Source of the DNA: Rhodoferax sp. | GTDB taxonomy: Bacteria > Pseudomonadota > Gammaproteobacteria > Burkholderiales > Burkholderiaceae_C | NCBI GenBank assembly: GCA_023231075.1 | Contig: JALNWC010000004.1 | Location: 1-30,344, forward strand | DNA length: 30,344 bases | Direction: 5' to 3' | Part shown: piece after piece, positions 6,643-15,791 of the stretch | How the letters are laid out: every line of letters starts with the position of its first letter | Position numbering within the stretch: position 1 is the stretch's first letter | Position numbers and translations under genes: made by a program | Notes under the pieces: generated by a model | Told to the model about the DNA's origin: nothing | What the model saw: only the letters and a program-made list of their open reading frames with translations | Databases searched by the model: none

Positions 6643-8757
6643 ATGACGATGTTCAACAAAGTGACCAAGACGTTTCAATGGGGTCAGCACACGGTCACCA
6701 TGGAAACCGGCGAAATTGCCCGCCAGGCCACCGGCGCCGTGCTGCTCGACATGGACGGCACCGTGGTGCTGGCCACGGTGGTTGCCAAGACCGATTCCAA
6801 GCCAGGCCAGGACTTTTTTCCCCTGACCGTGGATTACGCAGAAAAATCCTACGCTGCCGGCAAGATTCCCGGCAGTTTCTTCAAGCGCGAAGGCCGCCCC
6901 AGCGAGTTGGAAACGCTGACCTGCCGCCTGATTGACCGCCCGATTCGTCCGCTCTTTCCCGAAGGCTTCTACAACGAAGTCCAGGTCATCATCCATGTGG
7001 TGAGCCTGAACCCCGAAGTGCAGGCTGACATTGCGGCCATGATTGCCACCAGCGCGGCGCTGTCCATCAGCGGCATCCCGTTCAACGGCCCGATCGGTGC
7101 CGCCCGCGTGGGTTACATCAACGGCGAATACGTGCTCAACCCGGGTCAGACCCAGCTTAAAAACAGCCAGCTCGACCTGGTGGTGGCGGGGACCGAAGCG
7201 GCCGTGCTGATGGTCGAGTCCGAAGCCGACCAACTGCCCGAAGACATCATGCTGGGTGCCGTGGTGTTTGGCCATACCCAGGGCGCGATTGCCATCAACG
7301 CGATTCACGAACTGGTGCGCGATGCCGGCAAACCGGCCTGGGACTGGCAAGCACCAGCACGCGACGAAGACCTGATTGCCAAGGTCGGCGCGCTGGCCAG
7401 CGACAAGCTGACGGCGGCCTACCAGATTCGCAACAAGCAGGCCCGCACCCAGGCCTGCCGTTCGGCCTACGCCGATGTCATGGACGGCCTGAAGGCCGAT
7501 GGCGTGGCTTTTGATTCGGTCAAGGTCGAAAGCATGCTGTTCGACATCGAAGCCCGTTTGGTGCGTGGCCAGATCCTGGCCGGCGAGCCGCGCATTGACG
7601 GTCGCGACACGCGCACGGTGCGCCCCATCGAGATCCGCAACAGCGTGTTGCCGCGCACCCATGGTTCTTCCCTGTTCACGCGTGGCGAAACCCAGGCGCT
7701 GGTGGTCACCACCCTGGGTACCGAGCGTGATGCCCAGCGCATCGACGCGCTGGCCGGCGACTTTGAAGACCGCTTCATGCTGCACTACAACATGCCTCCC
7801 TTCGCCACGGGCGAAGCCGGCCGTTTTGGTACGCCGAAGCGTCGCGAAATTGGTCACGGCCGCCTGGCCAAGCGGGCCCTGGTGGCCGTGCTGCCGACCA
7901 AGGAAGACTTCCCCTACACCATGCGTGTGGTGTCCGAAGTGACCGAATCCAATGGTTCTTCCTCGATGGCCTCCGTGTGCGGGGGCTGCCTGAGCCTGAT
8001 GGATGCCGGCGTGCCCCTGAAAGCGCATGTGGCGGGCATTGCCATGGGCCTGATCAAGGAAGAAAACCGCTTTGCCGTGCTGACCGACATTCTGGGTGAC
8101 GAAGATCACCTGGGCGACATGGACTTCAAGGTGGCCGGTACCACCAGCGGCATCACCGCATTGCAGATGGACATCAAGATCCAGGGCATCACCAAGGAAA
8201 TCATGCAGGTGGCGCTGGCGCAGGCCAAGGAAGCCCGCATGCACATTCTGGGCAAGATGACCGAAGCCATGGCCGTGGCCAAGTCCGAAGTGTCCACTTT
8301 CGCCCCGCGCCTGTTCACCATGAAGATCAATCCCGAAAAAATCCGTGACGTGATCGGCAAGGGCGGTTCGGTGATCCGTGCGCTGACCGAAGAAACCGGC
8401 ACGCAAATCAACATCGACGAAGACGGCACCATCACCATTGCCTCGGCTGACCCGGCCAAGGCCGAGGAAGCCAAGCGCCGCATCGAGCAGATCACCGCCG
8501 AAGTTGAAATTGGCAAGGTCTATGAAGGTCCGGTGGTCAAGATTCTCGACTTCGGTGCCCTGATCAATTTGTTGCCCGGCAAGGACGGCTTGCTGCACAT
8601 CAGCCAGATCGCCCACGAGCGCGTTGAAAAAGTCACCGACTACTTGTCTGAAGGCCAGATCGTCAAGGTCAAGGTCATGGAGACCGATGAAAAGGGGCGC
8701 ATCAAACTGTCGATGAAGGCGCTGCTGGAGCGTCCGGCGCAGGAAAACCGCGCTTGA
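6643..8757 (+). CDS. pnp: Polyribonucleotide nucleotidyltransferase (PNPase)
   Basis: The 704-residue protein degrades RNA 3' to 5' by phosphorolysis and is a degradosome-type enzyme. The order is: first RNase PH-like domain from about residue 10, helical linker, second RNase PH domain with DILGDEDHLGDMDF, KH domain with VIGKGG near residue 570, and S1 domain from about 623 (GKVYEGPVVKILDFGALI). Asp486 and Asp492 coincide in number with the catalytic aspartates of E. coli PNPase. The reading frame is open upstream to about 6565, but ATG 6643 is preceded by AGGAG at 6631-6635 and gives the standard N-terminus MTMFNKVTKTFQWGQHTV. The leader hairpin suggests autoregulation. Confidence 0.99.
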   Translation: MTMFNKVTKTFQWGQHTVTMETGEIARQATGAVLLDMDGTVVLATVVAKTDSKPGQDFFPLTVDYAEKSYAAGKIPGSFFKREGRPSELETLTCRLIDRPIRPLFPEGFYNEVQVIIHVVSLNPEVQADIAAMIATSAALSISGIPFNGPIGAARVGYINGEYVLNPGQTQLKNSQLDLVVAGTEAAVLMVESEADQLPEDIMLGAVVFGHTQGAIAINAIHELVRDAGKPAWDWQAPARDEDLIAKVGALASDKLTAAYQIRNKQARTQACRSAYADVMDGLKADGVAFDSVKVESMLFDIEARLVRGQILAGEPRIDGRDTRTVRPIEIRNSVLPRTHGSSLFTRGETQALVVTTLGTERDAQRIDALAGDFEDRFMLHYNMPPFATGEAGRFGTPKRREIGHGRLAKRALVAVLPTKEDFPYTMRVVSEVTESNGSSSMASVCGGCLSLMDAGVPLKAHVAGIAMGLIKEENRFAVLTDILGDEDHLGDMDFKVAGTTSGITALQMDIKIQGITKEIMQVALAQAKEARMHILGKMTEAMAVAKSEVSTFAPRLFTMKINPEKIRDVIGKGGSVIRALTEETGTQINIDEDGTITIASADPAKAEEAKRRIEQITAEVEIGKVYEGPVVKILDFGALINLLPGKDGLLHISQIAHERVEKVTDYLSEGQIVKVKVMETDEKGRIKLSMKALLERPAQENRA

Positions 8758-8822
8758 CCGATGGATGCTGCAGCACAGTAGACAGCCCCTTGCTTTAGTT
8801 CAAGCTTAAAGGTCGGTCACTC

Positions 8823-9818
8823 ATGAAAGCGATTGAAATCACAAGTTATGGCGCACCGGACGTTCTGCGTCCGGGCGAGCGTCCGGTGCCGCTCGCCGGC
8901 CCGGGCGAGCTGCGCATTCGCGTCAGTGCCAGCGGTATCAATCGTCCCGATGTGCTGCAGCGTCTGGGCCTGTACCCGGTGCCGCCGGGTGCGTCGGACA
9001 TTCCCGGCCTCGAAGTCGCCGGGGTGATCGACCAGGGCGACGCGCATGAACTGGCGGCCGCGGGTCTGCAGTTGGGTGACCGGGTGTGTGCCTTGGTGGC
9101 GGGTGGTGGCTATGCCCAGTGGTGTGTGGCCCCCATTGCGCAATGTTTGCCCGTGCCGGCTGGTTTGACTGACGTGCAGGCCGCCAGTCTGCCCGAGACC
9201 CTCTTCACGGTCTGGAGCAACCTGATGGACCGCGGCCGCCTGGCGGCGGGTGAGACGGTGTTGATCCAGGGCGGCACCAGTGGCATTGGCGTGACGGCAA
9301 TCCAATTGGCCAAGGCCTTGGGTGCGCGGGTCTTTGCAACGGCTGGTAGCGACGAAAAGTGTGCGGCTTGTCTGGCCCTGGGGGCCGATGCCGCCATCAA
9401 TTACAAGACGCATGATTTTCAGACCGAGGTGGCCCGGTTGACCGACGGACAGGGTGTTGATGTTATTCTGGACATGGTGGCGGGCAGCTACGTGGCCAAA
9501 GAAGTGCAAAGCTTGCGCGAAGATGGCCGTCTGGTCATCATTGCCGTGCAAGGCGGGACCAAAAGCGAATTCAATGCGGGTCTGGTGCTGCGCCGCCGCC
9601 TGACGCTGACGGGGTCGACCCTGCGACCCCGCCCGGTGGCGTTCAAGGCGGCGATTGCGCAGGCCTGCTTGAAAGCGGTGTGGCCCTTGCTGGCGTCGGG
9701 CCAGATCAAGCCGGTGATTCACAGCGTGTTCGATGCCGCAGATGCCGCCAGTGCGCATGCCTTGATGGAATCCAACCAGCATGTTGGAAAAATTGTTTTG
9801 ACTTGGGAAAAAGCATGA
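8823..9818 (+). CDS. NAD(P)H:quinone oxidoreductase, zinc-independent MDR family (PIG3-like)
   Basis: The 331-residue medium-chain dehydrogenase/reductase belongs to the quinone oxidoreductase (PIG3/TP53I3) subgroup. The start MKAIEITSYGAPDVL is typical, as are SASGINRPDVLQRLGLYP and IPGLEVAG. The nucleotide-binding loop GGTSGIG at 150-156 is followed by AIQLAKALGARVFATAGS. The catalytic and structural zinc ligands of alcohol dehydrogenases are absent, as expected. It should reduce quinones or other electrophiles using NADPH. The substrate is not predictable. It overlaps tpiA by four bases (ATGA), so the two are translationally coupled. A 65-base gap without strong signals separates it from pnp. 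Confidence 0.9.
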   Translation: MKAIEITSYGAPDVLRPGERPVPLAGPGELRIRVSASGINRPDVLQRLGLYPVPPGASDIPGLEVAGVIDQGDAHELAAAGLQLGDRVCALVAGGGYAQWCVAPIAQCLPVPAGLTDVQAASLPETLFTVWSNLMDRGRLAAGETVLIQGGTSGIGVTAIQLAKALGARVFATAGSDEKCAACLALGADAAINYKTHDFQTEVARLTDGQGVDVILDMVAGSYVAKEVQSLREDGRLVIIAVQGGTKSEFNAGLVLRRRLTLTGSTLRPRPVAFKAAIAQACLKAVWPLLASGQIKPVIHSVFDAADAASAHALMESNQHVGKIVLTWEKA

Positions 9819-10558
9819 AAAAGAAGCTGATCGCAGGCAACTGGAAGATGAACGGCAGTCTGGCTGCCAATGAAGTGTTGCTCAAAGCTTTGCTGGCGGG
9901 CGTGGGCCAGCCGGATTGTCAGGTGGCCGTCTGTGTGCCCGCTGTGTACCTGGCGCAATGTCAGGCCTTGCTGGCGGGCAGCGTGATTGAACTCGGCGCA
10001 CAAGACGTGTCTGCCCATGAGAGCGGTGCCTACACCGGCGAAATTGCACCGGCCATGCTCAAGGAGTTTGGCTTGCGTTATGTCATCGTGGGGCATTCGG
10101 AGCGGCGCCAGTACCACGGTGAAACCGATGAACTGGTGGCGTCCAAAGCGCAGCGCGCACTCAGCGCCGGCATCACGCCGATTGTGTGTGTGGGTGAAAC
10201 CCTGGCAGAGCGCGAAGCCGGCCATACCGAAGAGCTTGTGAAGCGCCAATTGGCGGCGGTGATCCATACCAATGGCCATTGCATCAGCGAAGTGGTGGTG
10301 GCTTACGAGCCGGTTTGGGCGATTGGGACCGGGCTTTCTGCCACGCCAGAGCAGGCACAGCAGGTTCATGCCGTGTTACGTGCGCAATTGCGGGCGGCAT
10401 CGCCCAATGCGGATCGCATCAAACTGCTGTACGGCGGCAGCATGAATGCCGCCAACGCCAGGAGCCTGTTGGCGCAAGCCGATATTGATGGTGGCCTGAT
10501 TGGCGGTGCCGCGCTCAAGGCCCAGGATTTTTTATCGATTATTGCGGCAGCTTCCTGA
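9815..10558 (+). CDS. tpiA: Triosephosphate isomerase
   Basis: The 247-residue TIM-barrel enzyme interconverts dihydroxyacetone phosphate and glyceraldehyde 3-phosphate in glycolysis and gluconeogenesis. The active-site residues are all visible: Asn9 and Lys11 in AGNWKMNG, His94 in IVGHSERR, Glu165 in AYEPVWAIGTG, then the phosphate-gripping loop and LLYGGSMNA. ATG 9815 overlaps the TGA of the preceding oxidoreductase gene (9816-9818) and gives the canonical N-terminus. The frame is open further upstream but that sequence is the neighbour read out of frame. secG follows after 37 bases. Confidence 0.99.
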   Translation: MKKKLIAGNWKMNGSLAANEVLLKALLAGVGQPDCQVAVCVPAVYLAQCQALLAGSVIELGAQDVSAHESGAYTGEIAPAMLKEFGLRYVIVGHSERRQYHGETDELVASKAQRALSAGITPIVCVGETLAEREAGHTEELVKRQLAAVIHTNGHCISEVVVAYEPVWAIGTGLSATPEQAQQVHAVLRAQLRAASPNADRIKLLYGGSMNAANARSLLAQADIDGGLIGGAALKAQDFLSIIAAAS

Positions 10559-10595
10559 TTCAGGACGTTGCAGACTATTTATTCCGGAGTGATTT

Positions 10596-10949
10596 ATGAA
10601 TGTTTTATTGACAGTGATGCTGGCGGTGCAAATGATTTCGGCCATTGCCATGGTGGGCCTTATTTTGGTGCAGCACGGCAAGGGCGCTGACATGGGCGCG
10701 GCCTTTGGCAGTGGTGGTTCGGGCAGCTTGTTTGGTGCCAGCGGGAGTGCCAATTTCCTGTCGCGCACCACGGCCGTATTGGCCAGCCTGTTTTTTGTCA
10801 GTACCCTGATGCTGGCCTATTGGGGTTCGGCACGTCCGGCGGCAAGTTCGGGCAGTGTGCTTGAAAATTCTGCTCTCACCGCACCTGCGCCAGCGGCTGT
10901 GCCCGCGCTGCAGGCCGCCTCTGGCGCAGCGCAAATTCCAGCCAAATAA
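10596..10949 (+). CDS. secG: Protein-export membrane protein SecG
   Basis: The 117-residue small membrane protein assists SecYEG/SecA translocation. It has two hydrophobic helices (about 2-22 and 53-73) separated by the Gly-rich loop with the family stretch LVQHGKGADMGAAFGSG and FGASGSANFLSRTTA. The C-terminal 35 residues form an Ala/Pro/Ser-rich tail, common in betaproteobacterial SecG. GGAG lies ahead of ATG 10596. It is followed by tRNA-Leu(GAG), the same pair as secG-leuU in E. coli. Confidence 0.97.
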   Translation: MNVLLTVMLAVQMISAIAMVGLILVQHGKGADMGAAFGSGGSGSLFGASGSANFLSRTTAVLASLFFVSTLMLAYWGSARPAASSGSVLENSALTAPAPAAVPALQAASGAAQIPAK

Positions 10950-10967
10950 TTGCTGATGAAAATGCTT

Positions 10968-10990
10968 TCTCCTCAGGGAATGTGAGGGGA
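10968..10990 (+). terminator. Weak hairpin after secG
   Basis: TCTCCTCA and TGAGGGGA form an eight-pair stem with one wobble and a seven-base loop (GGGAATG), followed only by TTT. It begins 18 bases after the secG stop and may partly terminate the secG transcript ahead of the tRNA. The U-tract is poor. Confidence 0.35.
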
Positions 10991-11067
10991 TTTCAGGGTA
11001 AACTCTAAGTCGATCGGTTGCACTGAAAGTGCGAAAACACAGGACAGTCAACCGGTCTGCAAGAACA

Positions 11068-11152
11068 GCCGTCGTGGTGAAATTGGTAGACACGCTATCT
11101 TGAGGTGGTAGTGGCGAAAGCTGTGCGAGTTCGAGTCTCGCCGACGGCACCA
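11068..11152 (+). tRNA. tRNA-Leu (anticodon GAG)
   Basis: The 85-base gene folds as a class II tRNA. GCCGTCG and CGACGGC form a perfect seven-pair acceptor stem, with discriminator A and an encoded CCA at 11150-11152. The D-region GGTGAAATTGGTAGACACG is typical of tRNA-Leu. The anticodon stem CTATC/GGTAG encloses TTGAGGT with GAG at 11102-11104. A variable arm and the T-arm GCGAGTTCGAGTCTCGC follow. It decodes CUC/CUU. It may be co-transcribed with secG upstream, and its 3' end is 58 bases before nuoA. Confidence 0.97.
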
Positions 11153-11162
11153 TTCAACATGT

Positions 11163-11176
11163 TTGACGTAGATCAA
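11163..11176 (+). promoter_or_regulatory. FNR/ANR-type box upstream of nuoA
   Basis: TTGAC-GTAG-ATCAA matches the FNR/ANR consensus TTGAT-N4-ATCAA at nine of ten positions. It lies 11 bases after the tRNA CCA and 34 bases before the nuoA ATG. Oxygen-responsive FNR-family regulators are widespread in betaproteobacteria. Binding is inferred. Confidence 0.6.
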
Positions 11177-11197
11177 TACGTTAAACAGTCCATTGAA

Positions 11198-11203
11198 TAA
11201 ACT
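11198..11203 (+). promoter_or_regulatory. Candidate nuo operon -10 hexamer
   Basis: TAAACT at 11198-11203 would start transcription at about 11210-11211, essentially at the nuoA ATG. That start is 41 bases from the centre of the FNR-like box, the spacing of class II FNR-activated promoters. No -35 of good quality is visible. The match is modest and unproven. Confidence 0.3.
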
Positions 11204-11210
11204 GAAAAAT

Positions 11211-11570
11211 ATGAACATTGAACAATATTTGCCAGTCCTTCTTTTTATTCTGGTAGCAATTTCGGTCGGTGTCATCCCTCAGCTTATTGGCTACATACTG
11301 GGCCCCAATCGGCCGGATGCAGCAAAAAATTCCCCTTATGAATGTGGTTTCGAGGCCTTCGGCGATGCCCGAATGAAATTCGACGTTCGTTACTACCTGA
11401 TTGCCATTCTTTTTATCTTGTTCGATCTGGAAACGGCGTTGCTGTTTCCGTGGGCTGTGACGCTCAAGGACTTGGGGCTTTTCGGCTTTTTGGTGGGTCT
11501 GGAGATTGTGACCATTCTGACCATTGGTTTTGTTTACATGTGGATCAAGGGCGCCCTCGACTGGGAGTAA
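11211..11570 (+). CDS. nuoA: NADH-quinone oxidoreductase subunit A
   Basis: The 119-residue membrane-arm subunit has three hydrophobic helices. It carries the conserved loop with SPYECGFE, whose Cys is the redox-switch cysteine of the ND3 family, and FDVRYYLIAILFILFDLE with its buried acidic residues near the quinone site. ATG 11211 gives MNIEQYLPVLLFI. An in-frame TTG at 11193 would add six residues. Neither has a clear Shine-Dalgarno, which is unusual for the first gene of this operon. It is separated from nuoB by four bases. Confidence 0.97.
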   Translation: MNIEQYLPVLLFILVAISVGVIPQLIGYILGPNRPDAAKNSPYECGFEAFGDARMKFDVRYYLIAILFILFDLETALLFPWAVTLKDLGLFGFLVGLEIVTILTIGFVYMWIKGALDWE

Positions 11571-11574
11571 GACG

Positions 11575-12054
11575 ATGATTGAAGGTATTCTCAAAGAAGG
11601 CTTTGTCACCACAAGCTATGACTCCGTGGTGAATTGGGCCAAGACCGGTTCTGTCTGGCCCATGTCCTTTGGTCTGGCCTGTTGTGCGGTCGAAATGATG
11701 CACGCCGCGGCAGCTCGCTATGACATCAGCCGTTTTGGTGCCGAGGTGTTTCGGCCCAGTCCGCGTCAGTCTGATCTGGTCATCGTGGCGGGCACCCTGA
11801 CCAACAAAATGGCACCGGCATTTCGCAGGGTCTACGACCAGATGGCTGAGCCGCGCTGGGTGATCAGCATGGGTTCCTGCGCCAATGGGGGCGGCTACTA
11901 CCACTACAGTTATTCTGTGGTTCGGGGTTGTGATCGCATTGTTCCGGTCGATGTGTATGTGCCTGGCTGTCCGCCCACGGCAGAGGCGCTGATCTACGGA
12001 ATCATCCAGTTGCAGCGGAAAATTCGCCGTACGCAAACGATTGCTCGCACTTAA
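11575..12054 (+). CDS. nuoB: NADH-quinone oxidoreductase subunit B
   Basis: The 159-residue subunit carries the terminal [4Fe-4S] cluster N2, which hands electrons to quinone at the junction of the two arms. The ligands are visible: the tandem Cys36-Cys37 in GLACCAVEMM, Cys102 in GSCANGGG and Cys132 in VPGCPPTAEAL. It resembles the small subunit of [NiFe] hydrogenases. ATG 11575, just after the nuoA stop, gives the normal MIEGILKEGFVTTS start. The frame is open upstream only because it runs into nuoA. Confidence 0.99.
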   Translation: MIEGILKEGFVTTSYDSVVNWAKTGSVWPMSFGLACCAVEMMHAAAARYDISRFGAEVFRPSPRQSDLVIVAGTLTNKMAPAFRRVYDQMAEPRWVISMGSCANGGGYYHYSYSVVRGCDRIVPVDVYVPGCPPTAEALIYGIIQLQRKIRRTQTIART

Positions 12055-12065
12055 AAGGGTTGACG

Positions 12066-12677
12066 ATGACTGTGTATGCTGTAAACCCGCACGCGCTCAA
12101 AACGCAGCTTGATGCGGCCTTGGGTGATCTGGTCAAAAGTAGCGCGGTGGCGCTCGACGAACTCACGGTGGTCGTGGACGCTGCCAATTATTTTCAGGCG
12201 GCCAAAATCCTTCATGATCACCCGGCTTGCTGTTTTGAGCAAATGGTGGACCTGTGCGGCGTGGATTACCTGACCTACAAGAACGAGGTCTGGTCGGGTC
12301 CCCGGTTTTGTGTGGTGCTGCATTTGTTGTCGGTGAGTCTGAACCAGCGGGTGCGACTGAAGGCCTTTGTGCCCGATGATCTTGCGCCTGTCATGCCGTC
12401 GATCTGTGAAATCTGGAGTGGCGCCAACTGGTTCGAACGAGAAGCGTTTGATTTGTTCGGCATTGTGTTTGAGGGTCATGGCGACCTGCGTCGTATCCTG
12501 ACCGACTACGGTTTTATCGGTCATCCGTTCCGCAAGGATTTCCCCATGCTGGGCAACGTTGAAATGCGCTATGACGCAGAGCAAAAGCGTGTGGTCTACC
12601 AGCCGGTCACGATCGAGCCGCGCGAAATCACACCCCGCATCATCCGTGAAGAGAACTACGGAGGCCCTGCTAACTAG
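12066..12677 (+). CDS. nuoC: NADH-quinone oxidoreductase subunit C (30 kDa)
   Basis: The 203-residue peripheral-arm subunit carries the 30-kDa signature at about 122-143 (WFEREAFDLFGIVFEGH then DLRRIL), followed by GHPFRKDFPM. It helps hold the peripheral arm together and has no cofactor. It is a separate gene here, not fused to nuoD as in E. coli. ATG 12066 follows AAAGGG; a TTG two codons earlier is unlikely to be the start. Confidence 0.98.
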   Translation: MTVYAVNPHALKTQLDAALGDLVKSSAVALDELTVVVDAANYFQAAKILHDHPACCFEQMVDLCGVDYLTYKNEVWSGPRFCVVLHLLSVSLNQRVRLKAFVPDDLAPVMPSICEIWSGANWFEREAFDLFGIVFEGHGDLRRILTDYGFIGHPFRKDFPMLGNVEMRYDAEQKRVVYQPVTIEPREITPRIIREENYGGPAN

Positions 12678-12688
12678 CAGTTTGACAC

Positions 12689-13942
12689 ATGGCTGATATC
12701 AAGAACTACACCCTGAATTTTGGTCCGCAGCACCCCGCGGCGCACGGCGTTTTGCGTTTGGTGCTCGAGCTCGACGGCGAGGTCATCCAGCGCGCTGACC
12801 CGCACATTGGCCTGCTGCATCGTGCCACCGAAAAGCTGGCAGAGAGCAAGACCTATATTCAGGCCTTGCCGTACATGGACCGGCTGGACTACATGTCGAT
12901 GATGTGCAATGAACAGGCTTATTGTCTGGCCATCGAGAAAATGCTGGAACTCGAGGTGCCCTTGCGCGCCCAGTACATCCGCGTCATGTTTGCCGAAATC
13001 ACGCGCCTGCTCAACCACCTGCTGTGGGTCGGGGCGCACGCCATCGACTGCGGCGCCATGACCGTCATGCTGTATGCATTCCGCGAACGTGAAGACCTGC
13101 TTGACATCTATGAGGCCGTCAGCGGCGCGCGCATGCATGCGGCTTATATCCGCCCGGGCGGTGTCTACCGTGATCTGCCCGACACCATGCCGCGCCATTC
13201 GCCCAACAAGATTCGCAGTGCCAAGTCCACCGCTGCGCTGAACCGCAACCGTGACGGCAGTCTGCTGGATTTCATTGACGACTTCACCCAGCGCTTTCCC
13301 ACCTACCTGGCCGAATACCACACGCTCTTGACCGATAACCGGATCTGGAAACAGCGTACCGTTGGCATTGGCGTGGTTACGCCCGAGCGCGCGCTGAACC
13401 TCGGGTTCACCGGTCCCATGTTGCGCGGTTCGGGCATTGCCTGGGACTTGCGCAAGAAGCAGCCCTACGAGGTCTACGACCAGCTCGACTTTGACATTCC
13501 GGTGGGCAAGACCGGTGACACCTACGACCGTTATCTGGTGCGCATGGAAGAGATGAAGCAGTCCAACCGCATCATCAAGCAGTGTGTCGACTGGCTGCGC
13601 GTCAACCCGGGTCCGGTCATCACCGACAACCACAAGATCGCACCACCCGACCGTGAGTCCATGAAGTCCAACATGGAAGAGCTGATTCACCATTTCAAGC
13701 TGTTCACTGAAGGTTTTCCCGTGCCCGAGGGCGAGGCCTACGCGGCCATTGAACACCCGAAGGGCGAGTTTGGTATTTACCTGATCAGTGATGGTGCCAA
13801 CATGCCTTACCGCCTCAAGATTCGTCCGCCCGCTTTTGTACATTTGTCGGCGCTCGACGAAATGGGCAAGGGCCACATGCTTGCCGATGCGGTGGCGATT
13901 CTTGGAACAATGGACATTGTGTTTGGGGAAGTTGACCGATGA
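12689..13942 (+). CDS. nuoD: NADH-quinone oxidoreductase subunit D (49 kDa)
   Basis: The 417-residue subunit forms most of the quinone-binding cavity with NuoB and is related to the large subunit of [NiFe] hydrogenases without the metal site. Visible are FGPQHPAAHG at 11-20, containing the quinone-site His, HIGLLHRATEKL around 39-50, and DRLDYMSMM with the Tyr that contacts the quinone headgroup. The C-terminus ends in MDIVFGEVDR, typical of the family. It begins 11 bases after nuoC and its stop overlaps the nuoE start by four bases (ATGA). Confidence 0.99.
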   Translation: MADIKNYTLNFGPQHPAAHGVLRLVLELDGEVIQRADPHIGLLHRATEKLAESKTYIQALPYMDRLDYMSMMCNEQAYCLAIEKMLELEVPLRAQYIRVMFAEITRLLNHLLWVGAHAIDCGAMTVMLYAFREREDLLDIYEAVSGARMHAAYIRPGGVYRDLPDTMPRHSPNKIRSAKSTAALNRNRDGSLLDFIDDFTQRFPTYLAEYHTLLTDNRIWKQRTVGIGVVTPERALNLGFTGPMLRGSGIAWDLRKKQPYEVYDQLDFDIPVGKTGDTYDRYLVRMEEMKQSNRIIKQCVDWLRVNPGPVITDNHKIAPPDRESMKSNMEELIHHFKLFTEGFPVPEGEAYAAIEHPKGEFGIYLISDGANMPYRLKIRPPAFVHLSALDEMGKGHMLADAVAILGTMDIVFGEVDR

Positions 13943-14426
13943 TTTCTGAAGAATCCAAAGCGCGCTTCGCCAAAGAAGTTGCAAAGTACCCGGCTGATCA
14001 AAAGCAGTCGGCGGTGATGGCTTGTCTGACCATCGTCCAGCAGGAGCTGGGCTATGTCAGTGCCGAGAGCGAGCAACTGGTGGCGGACTACCTGGGCATG
14101 GCGCCGATCGCGGTGCACGAGGTCACCAGCTTCTACAACATGTACAACCAGCAGCCGGTGGGCAAGTACAAGCTCAACGTCTGCACCAATCTGCCGTGTC
14201 AGTTGCGCGATGGCGGCAAAGCCATGGCCCACCTGAAAGACAAGCTGGGTGTTGACAACAACCAGACGACGGCCGACGGCTTGTTTACCCTGCAGCAATG
14301 CGAATGTCTCGGTGCCTGTGCCGATTCCCCGGTGATGCTGGTGAACGACACCAGCATGTGCAGTTTCATGAGCAACGACAAGCTCGACCAACTCATTGAC
14401 GGTTTGCGTGCGGCCGAGGTGAAGTC

Positions 14427-14430
<4 letters not shown>
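13939..14430 (+). CDS. nuoE: NADH-quinone oxidoreductase subunit E (24 kDa)
   Basis: The 163-residue thioredoxin-fold protein holds the [2Fe-2S] cluster N1a. Ligands are Cys82 and Cys87 (CTNLPC), and Cys123 and Cys127 (CLGAC). Upstream is the helical region with VHEVTSFYNMYN. It forms the NADH-dehydrogenase module with NuoF and NuoG. ATG 13939 overlaps the nuoD stop and TGA 14428-14430 overlaps the nuoF start, so D, E and F are probably translationally coupled. Confidence 0.98.
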
Positions 14431-15779
<1,349 letters not shown>

Positions 15780-15791
15780 GCGAGTCCCACG

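Noticed and set aside
6538..8616. A 692-codon open frame on the minus strand opposite pnp
   Set aside because: It mirrors the codon bias of pnp, has repetitive His/Gly/Asp/Gln composition, and has no recognisable domain.
12674..13984. A 436-codon minus-strand frame opposite nuoD
   Set aside because: It covers almost exactly the nuoD gene and shows no family motif; codon-bias shadow.
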